A DNA stretch of 64,000 nucleotides, from NCBI GenBank assembly GCA_963921825.1, contig OY997591.1, forward strand, positions 31,517,825-31,581,824, in the 5' to 3' direction. The notes under the pieces are model-generated. The model ran no database searches. It was not told the origin of the DNA and was given only the letters and a program-made list of their open reading frames with translations. This DNA comes from Erodium maritimum (Eukaryota; Streptophyta; Magnoliopsida; Geraniales; Geraniaceae). Shown piece after piece: positions 45,934 to 58,100 of the stretch (position 1 is the stretch's first letter; each line of letters starts with the position of its first letter). A program made the position numbers and the translations under genes.

Positions 45934-47441
45934 AAGACGGCTAAGTGATTTATCCATCATATTAAGGTATGAGAAATATATCGGTTCTCGTTCGCTTGAT
46001 TGAGAGTGACTGAAAGAATAATATGGCCATGCACATGATACTGAGTATCATATATTTAGTCATCTCATATATCAAGGAATAATGTTTGAGAATAATAAGG
46101 ATGACGGCTCTATGCCTTATCTCAATCAGGATATTGGAGATAAAAGGATAGTGACATAGACGACATAAAGGTTAGAATCGACAGGGTTGATTCGTTTTGC
46201 AGTGGCAGATAATACTAAAGTCTTGTTAGTTGCCACTTATATAGGATCAAGTAAAATAGGATTTTACGTTTATATATCGACAAGCATAAACCTAAGGGTG
46301 ACACTGGATGATGAAACTCATTATCACATTTATGGAGAATGGCCAAAAGGGAAGTTGTCTCTGGACATGACCAAAACTGGGTTTTCGTTCATGTGCCCGT
46401 AAGTATTTAGAGCATTACGGATCGATACAAGGCTTGGAGTCTTGGGATTGATCGCGTCGGATAATATTGGGCATATTCAGGATGGGAGGCGTGGAGGTGA
46501 TGAGCGCGTCATGTGATCTCGTTGGGAATGGTCATGGGCTATTACCCGCGAGGCCCATGTGTGGCCCGTGCCACCAAATTCCAATGGAACTAATTAATTA
46601 AATTTTGATTAATTAGTACTAAGTAAGCAAGACTAAATTAAGGTGTTGATGATTCAGCACCAACTCTATCTAATCTACACCATGCATACCACCATGCTTG
46701 TCCTTTTTACACCATGCTTATCACCATCCTTTTCATATTTACTATTTTTCTATTATGTTGATGGGAGAAGATGACTTAGAAGTCATCCTTTCAACAAAAT
46801 AATCACATAAAAGAGAGAAAACACGAACACTTCCTCTCTTCGCTTGCAATTTCGGTTTTGTCAAGTTCTCTCCATATTGTTGTGTTATTGAGTCCTCAAA
46901 CTCAAGAACTACGTGGCTTTAATTCTTTTGAGAATACGTAGGCATCTTGGAGACTCAATCATGATTCTTTGCCCGGTGCTCTTGTTTGGGTAAGAAATTA
47001 TGCTGAATTTTTGTCTTGTGATTCTAATATTTGATAGTTGTTTCATGGCTTGCATGGTAACTTGGTTTCAATTGTTATTCCGCTGCGACTTGGTTCACCT
47101 CGTACCCTACCTCGAGACCCAATAGTGGTATTAGAGCCTGGTTACCTATGAGATTCACAAAAGTTTACTTGTAGTTTCAGTTGTATACATTGTTTGATAA
47201 CATGATTTAAATTATTGCTTATGGGTTTGTTTCTGTGAAAATTTTAATTTTTAAAGTTTATTCAAGTCTTTAATTTTTTAATAATAAACTTGATTTTTTG
47301 GGTCTCTGGAGCGGTACTCTCGGGGAGGCGAACTCGGGACCGAACGAGGCTCCGCGGGACGGAGCAAGGCCTAGCATGACCATTGGATGGTCGAAATGAC
47401 GGGCCAAACCAGTTAGTTAGTCATGAAGAGTTTTGAACCTT
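45934..47441 (+). mobile_element. Truncated copia A-like fragment (LTR end, primer site, leader start)
   Basis: 45934-47124 is the 3' two-thirds of a copia A-type LTR in plus orientation, diverged from copies 1-3, ending CTCGAGACCCAATA. The primer site TGGTATTAGAGCC follows at 47126-47138 with one change from the standard. The leader then matches copy 3 (GATTTTTTGGGTCTC, GACCATTGGATGGT) and stops at about 47441, where LINE sequence begins. It is truncated at both ends and older than copies 1-3. Confidence 0.85.
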
Positions 47442-49020
47442 CTTGTTGAACTAAAATCAGGAGCAATAACTTCAAGAGTAGAATTTTGCAGTCTAGAATC
47501 AACCATAAATGCTTCAGCTACCACTGATCTTTCCACTGTAATGAATTCATCAATATAATCCAACCTAGAAACAACAACCAAAGTAGCATTAAATATCTCT
47601 GTTGAAATAGGATCTTCATCTTCAGTATTATTATTAATTGTCTCTGCTGGAATATGTTCTTCAGAGTTGAGATTTCGGTGGTCTTTAGAAGGACTATCTT
47701 TTTCAGAGGTGTTATCCTTAAAGTTCTCGCTAGTAGTATCAGAATCAGAATTTGGAGATACAAAAGGATCTGAGTAGCTTGTATTTCCAAATAAAGTAAT
47801 GAAGGGAGAGTTGATGATATTATGGTGAATTGAGGGGATTTACTTTGAGTTTATGGTGGATATCCAGACTTTGAAGACTCCTTTACCTAGAGAAATTTCA
47901 ATCTCTTCTGAAACTGACTTGAGTTGCTGAGTATGAACTAGCACATAAGCTATGTCAATATATATTTGTTTCTTAGAATGAGGATGTCTAAAGATAACTT
48001 TTTTTTTTTGGCTAATACATCTTGAAATGTCCCTTTAGACCATCCTTAAATAGCAAACCATGCCAATTTTCCACCCTTCTTAATTAATTCATCCTTCCCT
48101 GGAAATAAAGGTAAGCCATTGTTGTAGCCAGGTACCATCATCTCTCATAATTTCTTTATCAAAATGAACATCTGGACAGTAAATCAACATTATTTTGTTT
48201 CCCAGATCTTTGAGTTGGATCTCACAAACTCCTTTCAAAGCTATTTCTTTCATAATTGCTTCCACATATAGATTTAAGTGTGCTAAAGCCAATTGTGCTT
48301 GTTGCATTATTTGCACTTGTGTTGTACAATAGATCCTTGATGAAGAAAATCCTCATAAGTTTTTGCTTGCCAAGCAGACTCATCTGCAGAGTGTTCTTGC
48401 AATTTGTTGAAGTTCGTCCTTAGAGAGCTTTTGTCCCAGACTTCAGTTACAAATAATGTGTTGTTGTTCATCCTCAATCCATTGAATTTCCGAATAGCTT
48501 CTTGAAGATTTTCCTGTGTGGAGAAGTAAACAAAGTTGTACCACTTTCCTTTAATATTTGGTTTATATCCCACCAAAGATTTGTGGTATTCTTGCAAGTT
48601 TCCAAAGGTATTTCCCAACCATGCAGATGATGCATAAGGAGGAATATTGTGAGTGAATGTTGGGTGGTGTTGGACTGCGTTTCTTGGTATCTGATCAAGT
48701 TTTTTCCTTTTTTGAAAAGGCTGAATATTCTCAAAGCCCGATGGTGGATAACCTATGAAGTAAGACTCTTCTATAACATCTTTTTGGTGTGTCGATTTTT
48801 TTGCAGCAACAACCAAGGATCTTAATTGAATCGAATCTCCCCTCTTCGGCTGTTTTGGTAGAAGTTGTTCTCTGTCAAAGAGCCTCTGCTCTTTGTAGTT
48901 TTGTCTGAAATCTTCCCTGAATTGTGGATTTGATCATGAAGAGGACAGAGTAGTGTCTTGAGTACGAGCAACTTCTTTACCATACCTCTGAGGTTTTCTA
49001 TCATCTTTAATGACTCCAAG
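47442..49020 (-). pseudogene. LINE ORF1 (RRM-like) pseudogene, 3' part
   Basis: On the minus strand, 49015-48307 reads LGVIKDDRKPQRYGKEVART, then VVAAKKSTHQKDVIEESYF, then an RRM-like end (GKWYNFVYFSTQENLQEAIR, FNGLRMNNNTLFVTEVW). 48316-48089 reads AIMKEIALKGVCEIQLKDLG and GTWLQQWL, as in plant RRM-type L1 ORF1. 47790-47450 is an acidic Ser-rich tail. A few stops are present. The 5' part lies across the gypsy insertion at 58352-58600, and the two join at CCAAG to give RQRKLGVIKDD. It is truncated at 47442. Confidence 0.7.
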
Positions 49021-52018
49021 TGTAATAACCACTCCCGGTCAACGCCAGTCAAATCTGCGAAAAACAGGATAATTTAAAAATTTTGGTCAGTCACTTAATT
49101 GAACCTAAATTTGACCACGAGGGTCATACCGGACTTAAGTTGACCCCGATATCGACCAAAGTGAGTTCCGGGGGACTCGGGGCAACTTTTTGATCAATTT
49201 GGGAAAAGTTGACTTTTCGTTGGAAAAGTCAACCGAGCGACGTTTTAGTCCATTCGAGGACCGTTCTGGATCCAAAAAGCTTAGTCGTCATCGCAGCGCT
49301 CTTAGTTGAGCCGTTTCCTTATACCCCGTGAAGTTTCGTAATTTCTTGGAAAAAGTGCCCGTTCGGGGCCCGAAACAGCCGAATTTCGCGAATCTGACTG
49401 AAAAATATCTAGAAGATATTTTCCAAAAAGGTGTGGGACCCACATGACACATGTCATGAATGTGGTGGAAGGAAAAGGGGAGGACAACTTTACCCTTGAC
49501 TTTAAAGAAAAGACAAAAGGAAAAGGAATGGCATTTTGGTCTTTTTGCTATGTGTTAGTGTTTGAATCAATTTAAAAGGGAAATGTGGAGGTGGTACACG
49601 GAAATTCAGCAGCAAAATAGGAAATGGAGAGAGAAAGAAGAGAGAGAAAGGGAAGGAGAGAAAAGGAAAGAAAAGGGGAGATTTTGGTGATTTCCCGACG
49701 ATCCGACCGACCGATCGACTCAACGATTGAAGATTCGTCATCCCGTCGTCATTCCCTACGGTGAGCACCTAACCGATTTTCGTTTTGATACGTTTAAATT
49801 TTAGGGTTTGAGTTTAAACGGTTTGATTATGGTTGGGTTTTGGTTAGAATTGGTTTAAAGATGAATGGTTGAGGTTTGGGGTTCGTTAGGAACGTATTGG
49901 GGCAAAAAGGGAATTTTGCCATTGTGGCCGTGTGGGGCCCACATGCTCGGGTGCTCGGGTGGTTTAAAACGTTCCCCGGACCATTTATCCTTAACCGAAT
50001 CGAAATTTGGAATTAAATTGGAAAAGTTATAATTATCGGGTTTAGAAACTTGAAACGATAATTAATTGACTCGGAAGTCGGAATTCGATTCTGTCAAGTA
50101 CATTGGGACCCTTGAATTATTCTAAGACCGTAGAAACGAAAACAGAAATATTTGGAGCCCCCGAAGGGCATTTACAAAACTCGGGCAGATTCGCCATGTC
50201 GGGCGAATCGGGCCTTTACGGGTCCCTTATCGACAATGTCGAGTAATTGGGGAGTTTGGGAGTGATCGACATTGTCGGGGTTAAGTTTGGGCATCGAGTT
50301 TAATGATTTTCAGTTTATTCCTGCGGGTTGTTAAGTGCCTTAAATTTGTGTTCTTTTAGATCGAGCCACGGACCGAGGCAAGGGAAAGCTGGGTGAGTGA
50401 CTGATATCATCATCAGAGCTCGTTGTTTGGCTTTTGGGAGAACACGCACGAGGTAGGGAAAAGTAGCCGGATCTCGGCCCTGACTAGGGAAAAGTAACAG
50501 TAGAATTGCAAGTGACACTGGGGTGTCGTGGGTTGAGTAGGTTATTGAATATTAGAAATGCATGATACGGGATTGTAGCAATTATTGGAAAAGCATGTGA
50601 CACTTAGTAGTGTCGTAGGAGCAGAGAACTTAGCGTTATTAGAATTACTAGAGGCATATGACCATGCCTGGAGGTTGTTTGTGAACTTATCGATATTAGG
50701 AGTACTGGAGGCATATGACCATGCCCGGAGGTTGATGAGAGCCCGTGTTTGACTGTTGAGTCTTGGGTGGCCATGAGGGCCCGTGTTTGACTGTTGGTGT
50801 CTGGGGAGGCCGTTTGTGCCCGTGGGGTTGTTGAACCCGTGTCCTTACTTTTGGTGTGTCTTGGGAGGCCGTGAGTGCCTGTGGGGTTGTTGAACCCGTG
50901 TCTTTATCGTTGGCATGTCTTGGGAGGCCGTCAGTGCCTGTGGGGCTATTGAGTCCGTGTTTTGTGGTTGGTGTCTTGGGTGGCCATGAGTGCCTGTGGA
51001 GTGCTGAACCTGTGTTGTTGCTGTTTGTTGAACTTGCTTGTGATTGTGATTGTGATTGTGGTTACCTGAGTGAGAGAGGTTACTGAGACAGGTCGACTGC
51101 CTAGACCGACTGGGATCGGAAAGAGCGAGGGACAGAGAAGTTGTAAGACAGGTCGACTGCCTGGACCGAATTTGTGTTGGAAAGAGGGAGGGACAGAGAA
51201 GTTGTAAGACACTGCATGGACCGACTTTGTGTTGGAAAGAGAGAGGGACAGAGAAGTTGTAAGACAGGTCGACTGCCTGGACCGACTTTGTGTTGGAAAG
51301 AGCGAGGGACAGAGAAGTTGTAAGACAGGTCGACTGCCTGGACCGACTTTGTGTTGGAAAGAGCGAGGGACAGAGAAGTTGTAAGACAGGTCGACCGCCT
51401 GGACCGAGTGGGATCGGAAAGGGCGAGAAACAGAATTGGTTACTGAGCAACTGGTTTGCGATCCTTTGTGATCTTGTTTGGTGTGCGATCCTTTGTGATC
51501 TTGTTTGGTGTTGCATAGTTTCTTTTGTGTCCTTGGAAGAGGTCGTAATCGTTGTGTCGGTCTACTTACAAGTTTGAGTGTTGAGTCGTTCGAGGAAGGT
51601 CACCGTGGGTGTTTGTCAGTCAGAGTACTTGAGTTGGGGACAGTGATCCCCGGAGTTGAGTTTGTTGTTGGGGTTACCGGCATTGTCTGCTAATTATGCC
51701 GTAGTCAGTCTGTTATCTGTGGTGGTGAGCGAACGCTCACCCCTAGCTGCTTTTCCTACATGTACTGATCACAGGACGGACTAGGGGAGCTCTCGAAGCT
51801 TGTGGAGCTAGGAGCGGAGTCCGGGTTCAGTCTTTTGAGTCTAGTGACGGATACCTTGTACTTTTGTCCACGTGTTGGGACGTGTTTTTAAGTTGTAAAT
51901 ATTATTTTGATTAATTAATTGGAGATTTTAAAGTGTTTATCCAAAACAGGTTTCATTGTTTTATGGTTTTTAAAACGTTCGTGTCCCGAGTTCGGTTTAC
52001 TGAAATTGGGGTGTGACA
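49021..52018 (+). repeat. 5' LTR of the G1 gypsy element
   Basis: Landmarks are TGTAATAACCACTCCCGG at the start, a purine-rich GAGAGAGAAAG stretch near 49625-49680, and GGTAGGGAAAAGTAGCC near 50450. A ~60-bp array at 50740-51010, a 61-bp array at 51117-51425, the palindrome at 51724-51741 and GTGTGACA at the end complete it. Confidence 0.93.
51117..51425 (+). repeat. 61-bp tandem array in the 5' LTR
   Basis: Units beginning GGAAAGAGCGAGGGACAG lie near 51117, 51178, 51234, 51295, 51356 and 51416. One unit is shortened to 56 bp. Each holds GACAGGTCGACTGCCTGGAC. Because 61 is not a multiple of three, an open frame through the array reads the same unit in all three phases. Confidence 0.9.
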
Positions 52019-52021
52019 GCT

Positions 52022-52033
52022 TGGTATCAGAGC
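52022..52033 (+). other. Primer-binding site, tRNA-iMet type (G1)
   Basis: TGGTATCAGAGC begins four bases after the 5' LTR. Confidence 0.95.
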
Positions 52034-52319
52034 TCGAGGTTTCACACCTCGGACTATCCGTCAATTAGGTGGGGAGGGTCGATTCAGTGTAGACCCGTAG
52101 TGTTATGAGTCCTGGTTGGATTGTGTGTATGTGCAGTGTGTTATTGCTGGCTTGTTGATTGTTGATTCTGCTTGAAACGTTTTTAAACTGTCGCGGGTCG
52201 ACTCAGGAGCGCTCCTGTAGTCGAACGTGACGGTGCTGATGTCAAGTCGGTACAACGTAGTTCGGGGACGCCTGGACCGGGTTGTGACTGCGGGATGTCA
52301 AGTCTGAGGTGTTAAAAAA

Positions 52320-53030
52320 AATGAAATGGAGAAAGTTTTAAAATTGGTTGGCCCGGCAGGCGTATTTGATTTTGATTGACCCTGTGGGCGTGTGTGTAAG
52401 TTGGTTGGCCCGGTGGGCGTGTTTTGATTTTGTTTGACGCCGTGGGCGTGTGTGTTTGATTGTGTTTGGCCCTGTGGGCGTGTGTGTAAGTTGGTTGGCC
52501 CGGTGGGCGTGTTTTGATTTTGGTTGACGCCTTGGGAGTGTGTGTTTGATTGTGTTTGGCCCGGTGGGCGTAGTTCGGTGTTGGTTGGCCCGGTGGGCGT
52601 GTATTGTTGTCACTCGCCCGTGTTGGTTTTAATTTGAGGTCGGTCTGGAGTTGCCGTAACAGTGTTATGTGTTTGGTGGTCATTGTCTGTGACGTACTAG
52701 TGTACGGGTCGCTGTTAGCCGGGAAGGTTACGAGTACCCTAGGGTAGACATAGTGGGTATAAGTAGTGCAAATTTATCACCGCTAGGGAATCGGGGTCAC
52801 TGGTTTGGCCCGGAAGGTGAGGCGGAACGGTTTGGATGCTGGCCCGGTAAGGGGCCCGGCACGGTTGGGTTGCCGGCCCGGTAAGGGGCACGACACGGGT
52901 TAGGTGCCAGCCCGGTAGGGGACACGACAGGGCCTTGGTGCTGGCCCGGTATGGGGCACGGCCTGGCTTGGTCACCGGCCCGGAAGGTTGCACGGCCCGG
53001 GTCGTGTGCCGGACCGGTCCAGCAGGTAAT
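52320..53030 (+). repeat. Two GC-rich minisatellite blocks in the gypsy internal region
   Basis: 52340-52620 repeats GGCC(C/T)GGTGGGCGTGT-type units about every 28-65 bp. 52800-53030 repeats GCCGGCCCGGTAAGGGGCAC-type units about every 38-40 bp. They lie where gag would be expected. The minus strand stays open across both because of their composition. No protein is implied. Confidence 0.75.
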
Positions 53031-53219
53031 CTTCAAAAAAAAAAATTTGTTTCGTTGTGCTTTTAGGTTTGTGGTTGTGTGACTCGGTTCACGTTCGTGC
53101 GATTTGAGCGTTGGTTTTACGTGGTTGTGTTCGCGGTTGTGGGTTGTAGAGGCCGTAGGCTCGGTGTTAAGGGATGAGGTCTTGGGTTCGAGATTCATCG
53201 ATAACGTACAGTAGTAGTA

Positions 53220-53780
53220 CAGTGCCTCGGTGTGAGAGTCTCACCACAGAGAGAGGTTAGGGTTGGTGCGCTGCGGCGCCATACGAACTAGGTTTTCCCT
53301 ATGTAAACGGGTGTTCGAGTTTTCCCTCGCGTGAACGGGTGATTGAGGTTTCCTTCACGTGAGTGGGTTAATTGAGGTTCCCTACACGATCGAGTAACTG
53401 GGGTATAGATATTGTGAGCAACAGTGTTGGCTTAGTTGAGAACATGATCCCCATTTGAGGTTTCCCTACGTGATCGGGTCTTTGGGGTATTGAGGTTGTG
53501 AACAATAGTGATTACTGAATTGAGGAAGTGTTCCCCGTGTCGAGGTTTATCTTACGTAAGCGAGTACTTGAGGGTTGATGGTGTGAGCAGTGTGACGTTC
53601 GGCATCCGATTTTGAGGTAGTGCTTTGCCCTGGCTAGATCGGTAAGTCTTTAGTGTGTTACTTGTATGCCATAATCGAACGGGTGTCCGTGGAGGTGAGC
53701 ATAACGCTCATCCCCTTTACTACTTTTCCCGCAAGGGACGAGTAGCGAACACTGGTTTGGTTGCGGAAAGTTACAAGTAA
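53220..53780 (+). repeat. Degenerate repeats and LTR-like segment inside the gypsy element
   Basis: 53280-53600 has several units of GTTTCCCTACGTGATCGGG type. 53690-53780 resembles gypsy LTR sequence: a palindrome TGAGC-ATAAC-GCTCA at 53696-53710, then CTACTTTTCCCGCAAGGGA and AGTAGCGAACACTGG…GCGGAAAGTTAC. The last part parallels 43588-43628 in the G2-like LTR fragment. Confidence 0.55.
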
Positions 53781-54219
53781 ATGCCTAGAGGACCGTGTGA
53801 GGGTTAAACTAGACCTTACCAGGGTGACTAATGGAGTGGGTGTTCGTCTTCCGATTTTGGGCGTCAGTTTCATTGGATGCCGGGATATCACACTCGTTTG
53901 TTCGTCGAGTTGTACTGAGAGGTTGGAGCTGAGTTTAGACCCGTTGAGTCCACCCCTGCGTCGGGACACGCCGGTTGGTGGTGGGGTGGTGTAAACTAGG
54001 GCTGTCGCGCCTGCAAAGTTAGAGAATCGAGCTGATACTGGAGGTTCGAGAGAGGGCTCAAGAGCCCTGATGCTGGATCGAGTCCTCACCCCGCGGATTC
54101 GGGTACGTTCATAGTTGATAAACACGATAACTGTGGACGAGCGAGGTCTTAGAGAAACCGCAAGGTTCCGTGAAGTTCGACAGCGAGTAAGCTGGTACGT
54201 GTATCCGTGGGAAGGATAC

Positions 54220-54330
54220 TTACGAAATGACAATCTTTAACATAGTCTTGGGAATGGATTGGCTGGCGAAGTGCCGAGCCAATACCGACTGTTATTGGCG
54301 ACGAGCTGCGAGAGTCGCAGTATTCACGCC
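54220..54330 (+). pseudogene. Gypsy protease/pol remnant
   Basis: The plus strand encodes TIFNIVLGMDWLAKCRANTD, the conserved end of the gypsy protease domain (…LGMDWL). Flanking codons are not alignable by eye. Reverse transcriptase, which should follow, is absent: within 100 bp the sequence is already integrase-like. Confidence 0.75.
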
Positions 54331-54393
54331 TGACAATGCATGTGGTAGTACTAAGAGGAGCGCGACATCAGGTGGCATGTCTAGTGGAGCGGG

Positions 54394-54770
54394 ATGCGGA
54401 GAGCGGTTGCGGAGTTAGTATCGCGATGCCTCACTCGTCGGCAGGTGAGAGCCGAACAACAGCGTCCCGCTGGATTATTGCAGCCACTGCAGGTTGCACA
54501 GTGGAAATGGGGGCACGTCACGATGGGTTTCGTGAGCGATTGGCCGAGTTCGCCTACAGCAACAGCTTTCAGGCCAGTATCATGATGGCACCGTTCGAAG
54601 CGTTGTGTGATAGGCCGTGTCGATCGCCCGTGTGCTGGGTAGTAGTGAGAAATAAGAGGTTACTGGGTCTAGAACCGGACCGAGAGACAGTTGAGTTGGT
54701 CGTGCCAAGGCGTGAGCGGTTGAAGACCGCGCAGAGTCAGCAGGAGTTATGCTGACTGACGGCACCGACC
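54394..54770 (+). pseudogene. Gypsy integrase remnant
   Basis: 54394-54540 encodes AELVSRCLTRRQVRAEQQRP followed by GLLQPLQVAQWKWGHVTMGF, the integrase zinc-finger end and core start. The second Cys of the finger is Arg and the first catalytic Asp position is Gly (TMGFV). After a deletion and frame change, 54547-54640 encodes AEFAYSNSFQASIMMAPFEA and CRSPVCW, the far end of the core. Most of the core is missing. Confidence 0.8.
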
Positions 54771-54849
54771 TCTCGAGTCAGCAATCAATGGTCATGTATC
54801 CCTGGAGGTGAGTCCGGAAGATGGACTAATGCGTTTCAACCGCGGCGGA

Positions 54850-55137
54850 GGCGGGTTAGCCCCGCGGTGTATCGGGCCTTTCAAAGTTTTGAGTACGTCT
54901 TTGAGTGGGCAGATGTCGAGGTAACGGGTGATGTCCCGTGTAAGGAGAAACTGATGTGGGAAAGGGATCCACGAGAGCAGGTTCTGCGCGGAAAGGTTAT
55001 CCGCTTAGAGATGGTGTTGTGGCGACACCACGAGGCCGAGTCGACTTGGGAACGCGAGGACGAGGTTCGCGCGAAGTACCCCGACTGGTTCGACTCCTGA
55101 AGTACGTTGGTTTAAATTTCGCGGACGAAATTCCTTT
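54850..55137 (+). pseudogene. Gypsy pol carboxyl tail, chromodomain-like
   Basis: It encodes VYRAFQSFEYVFEWADVEVT, then LRGKVIRLEMVLWRHHEAES and TWEREDEVRAKYPDWF, then FADEIPLRG near 55120. This is the usual end of Tekay/Del-type chromovirus pol, just before the polypurine tract. It is the best-preserved coding piece of the element. Confidence 0.75.
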
Positions 55138-55150
55138 AAGGGGGGTAGAT
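55138..55150 (+). other. Polypurine tract of the G1 element
   Basis: AAGGGGGGTAGAT directly abuts the 3' LTR and would prime plus-strand synthesis. Confidence 0.85.
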
Positions 55151-58100
55151 TGTAATAACCACTCCCGGTCAACGCCAGTCAAATCTGCGAAAAACAGGAA
55201 AATTTAAAATTTTTGGTCAATTACTTAATTGAACCTAAATTTGACCCCAATGGTCATACCGGACTTAAGTTGACCCCGATATCGACCAAAGTGAGTTCTG
55301 GGGGACTCGGGGCAACTTTCTGATCAATTTGGGAAAGTTGACTTTTCGCTGGAAAAGTCAACCGAGCGACGTTTTGGTCCATTTGAGGACCGTTTTGGAT
55401 CCAAAAAGCTTAGCCGTCGTCGCAGCGGTCTTAGTTGAGCCGTTTCTTTGTAGCCCGTGAAGTTTCGTAATTTCTTGGAAAAAGTGCCCGTTCGGGGCCC
55501 GAAACAGCCGAATTTCGCGAATCTGACTGAAAAATATTTAGAAGATATTTTGCAAAAAGGTGTGGGACCCACATGACACATGGCATGAATGTGGTGGAAG
55601 GAAAAGGGGAGGACAACTTTACCCTTGACTTTAAAGAAAAGACAAAAGGAAAAGGAAGGGCATTTTGGTCTTTTTGCTATGTGTTAGTGTTTGAATCAAT
55701 TTAAAAGGGAAATGTGGAGGTGATACACGGAAATTCAGCAGCAAAATAAGAAATGGAGAGAGAAAGAAGAGAGAGAAAGGGAAGGAGAGAAAAGGAAAGA
55801 AAATGGGAGATTTTGGTGATTTCCCGACGATCCGACCGACCGATCGACTCAACGATTGAAGATTCGTCATCCCGTCGTCATTCCCTACGGTGAGCACCTA
55901 ACCGATTTTCGTTTTGATACGTTTAAATTTTAGGGTTTGAGTTTAAACGGTTTGATTATGGTTGGGTTTTGGTTAGAATTGGTTTAAAGATGAATGGTTG
56001 AGGTTTGGGGTTCGTTAGGAACGTTTTGGGGCAAAAAGGGAATTTTGCCATTGTGGCCGTGTGGGGCCCACGTGCTCGGGTGCTCGGGTTGTAGTGCTTG
56101 GGTGGTTTAAAACGTTCCCCGGACCATTTATCCTTAACCGAATCGAAATTTGGAATTAAATTGGAAAAGTTATAATTATCCGGTTTAGAAACTTGAAACG
56201 GTAATTAATTGACTCGGAAGTCGGAATTCGATTCTGTCAAGTACATTGGGACCCTTGAATTATTCTAAGACCGTAGAAACGAAGACGTGAATTTTTGGAG
56301 CCCCGGAAGGGCATTAACAAAACCCGGGCAGATTCGCCATGTCGGGCGAATCGGGCCTTTACGGGTCCCTTATCGACAATGTCGAGTAATTGGGAAGTTT
56401 GGGAGTGATCGACATTTTCGGGGTTAAGTTTGGGCATCGAGTTTAATGATTTTCAGTTTATTCCTGCGGGTTTTTAAGTGCCTTAAATTTGCGTTCTTTT
56501 AGATCGGGCCACGGACCGAGGCAAGGGAAAGCTGGGTGAGTGACTGATATCATCACCGGAGCTCGTTGTTTGGCTTTTGGGAGAACACGCACGAGGTAGG
56601 GAAAAGTAGCCGGATCTCGGCCCTGACTAGGGAAAGTTAACAGTAGAATTGCATGTGACACCGGGGTGTCGTGGGTTGAGTAGGTTATTGAATATTAGAA
56701 ATGCATGATACGGGATCGTAGCAATTATTGGAAAAGCATGTGACACTTAGTAGTGTCATAGGAGCAGAGAACTTAGCGTTATTAGAATTATTGGAGGCAT
56801 ATGACCATGCCCGGAGGTTGTTTGTGAACTTATCGATATTAGGAGTACTGGAGGTATATGACCATGCCCGGAAGTTGATTGGGAAAATGTTGATATTAGG
56901 ACTGTTGGAGGCTTTGGTTAAGCCGGAGGTTGATTGTTTATTTGTGTTTGGGTGGCCATGAGAGCCCGTGTTATTATTTGTGTTTGGGTGGCCTTGAGAG
57001 CCCGTGCTATTATTGTTTAGTCTTGGGTGGCCATGACACCCCGTGTTATTATTTGTGTTTGGGTGGCCATGAGAGCCCGTGTTTGACTGTTGAGTCTTGG
57101 GTGGCCATGAGGGCCCGTGTTTGACTATTGGTGTCTGGGGAGGCCGTGTGTGCCCGTGGGGTTGTTGAACCCGTGTCCTTACTGTTGGTGTGTCTTGGGA
57201 GGTCGTGAGTGCCTGTGGGGTTGTTGAACCCGTGTCTTTATCGTTGGCGTGTCTTGGGAGGCTGTGAGTGCCTGTGGGGCTGTTGAGTCCGTGTTTTGTG
57301 GTTGGTGTCTTGGGTGGCCATGAGTGCCTGTGGAGTGCTGAACCTGTGTTGTTGCTGTTTGTTGAACTCGCTTGTGATTGTGATTGTGGTTACCTGAGTA
57401 AGAGAGGTTCCTGAGATAGGTCGACTGCCTGGACCGATTGGGATCGGAAAGAGCGAGGGACAGAGAAGTTGTAAGACAGGTCGACTGCCTGGACCGACTT
57501 TGTGTTGGAAAGAGCGAGGGACAGAGAAGTTGTAAGACAGGTCGACTGCCTGGACCGACTTTGTGTTGGAAAGAGCGAGGGATAGAGAAGTTGTAAGACA
57601 GGTCGACTGCCTGGACCGACTTTGTGTTGGAAAGAGCGAGGGACAGAGAAGTTGTAAGACAGGTCGACTGCTTGGACCGACTTTGTGTTGGAAAGAGCGA
57701 AGGACAGAGAAGTTGTAAGACAGGTCGACCACCTGGACCGACTGGGATCGGAAAGGGCGAGAAACAGAATTGGTTACTGAGCAGCTGGTTTGCGATCCTT
57801 TGTGATCTTGTTTGGTGTGCGATCCTTTGTGATCTTGTTTGGTGTTGCGTAGTTTCTTTTGAGTCCTTGGAAGAGGTCGTAATCGTTGTGTCGGTCTACT
57901 TACAGGTTTGAGTGTTGAGTCGTTCGAGGAAGGTCACCGTGGGTGTTTGTCAGTCAGAGTACTTGAGTTGGGGACAGTGATCCCCAGAGTTGAGTTTGTT
58001 GTTGGTGTTACCGGCATTGTCTGCTAATTATGCCGTAGTCAGTCTGTTATCTGTGGTGGTGAGCGAACGCTCACCCCTAGCTGCTTTTCCTACAGGTACT

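Noticed and set aside
47126-47138. Initiator tRNA-like match
   Set aside because: It is a retrotransposon primer-binding site next to an LTR end, not a tRNA gene. The same holds for the sites at 22991, 41532, 52022 and 59329.
50845-51516. Minus-strand open frame of 223 codons, and its counterpart of 164 codons at 57238-57732
   Set aside because: They read the LTR 61-bp repeat successively in three phases, giving recurring TCLTTSLSLALS-type text. This is a by-product of an array without stops, in a non-coding LTR.
52312-52683. Minus-strand frame with Pro/His/Thr-rich repeats (HAHRAKHNQTHT)
   Set aside because: It is the complement of a GC-rich minisatellite. The period and composition explain it, and no start context or conservation argues for a protein.
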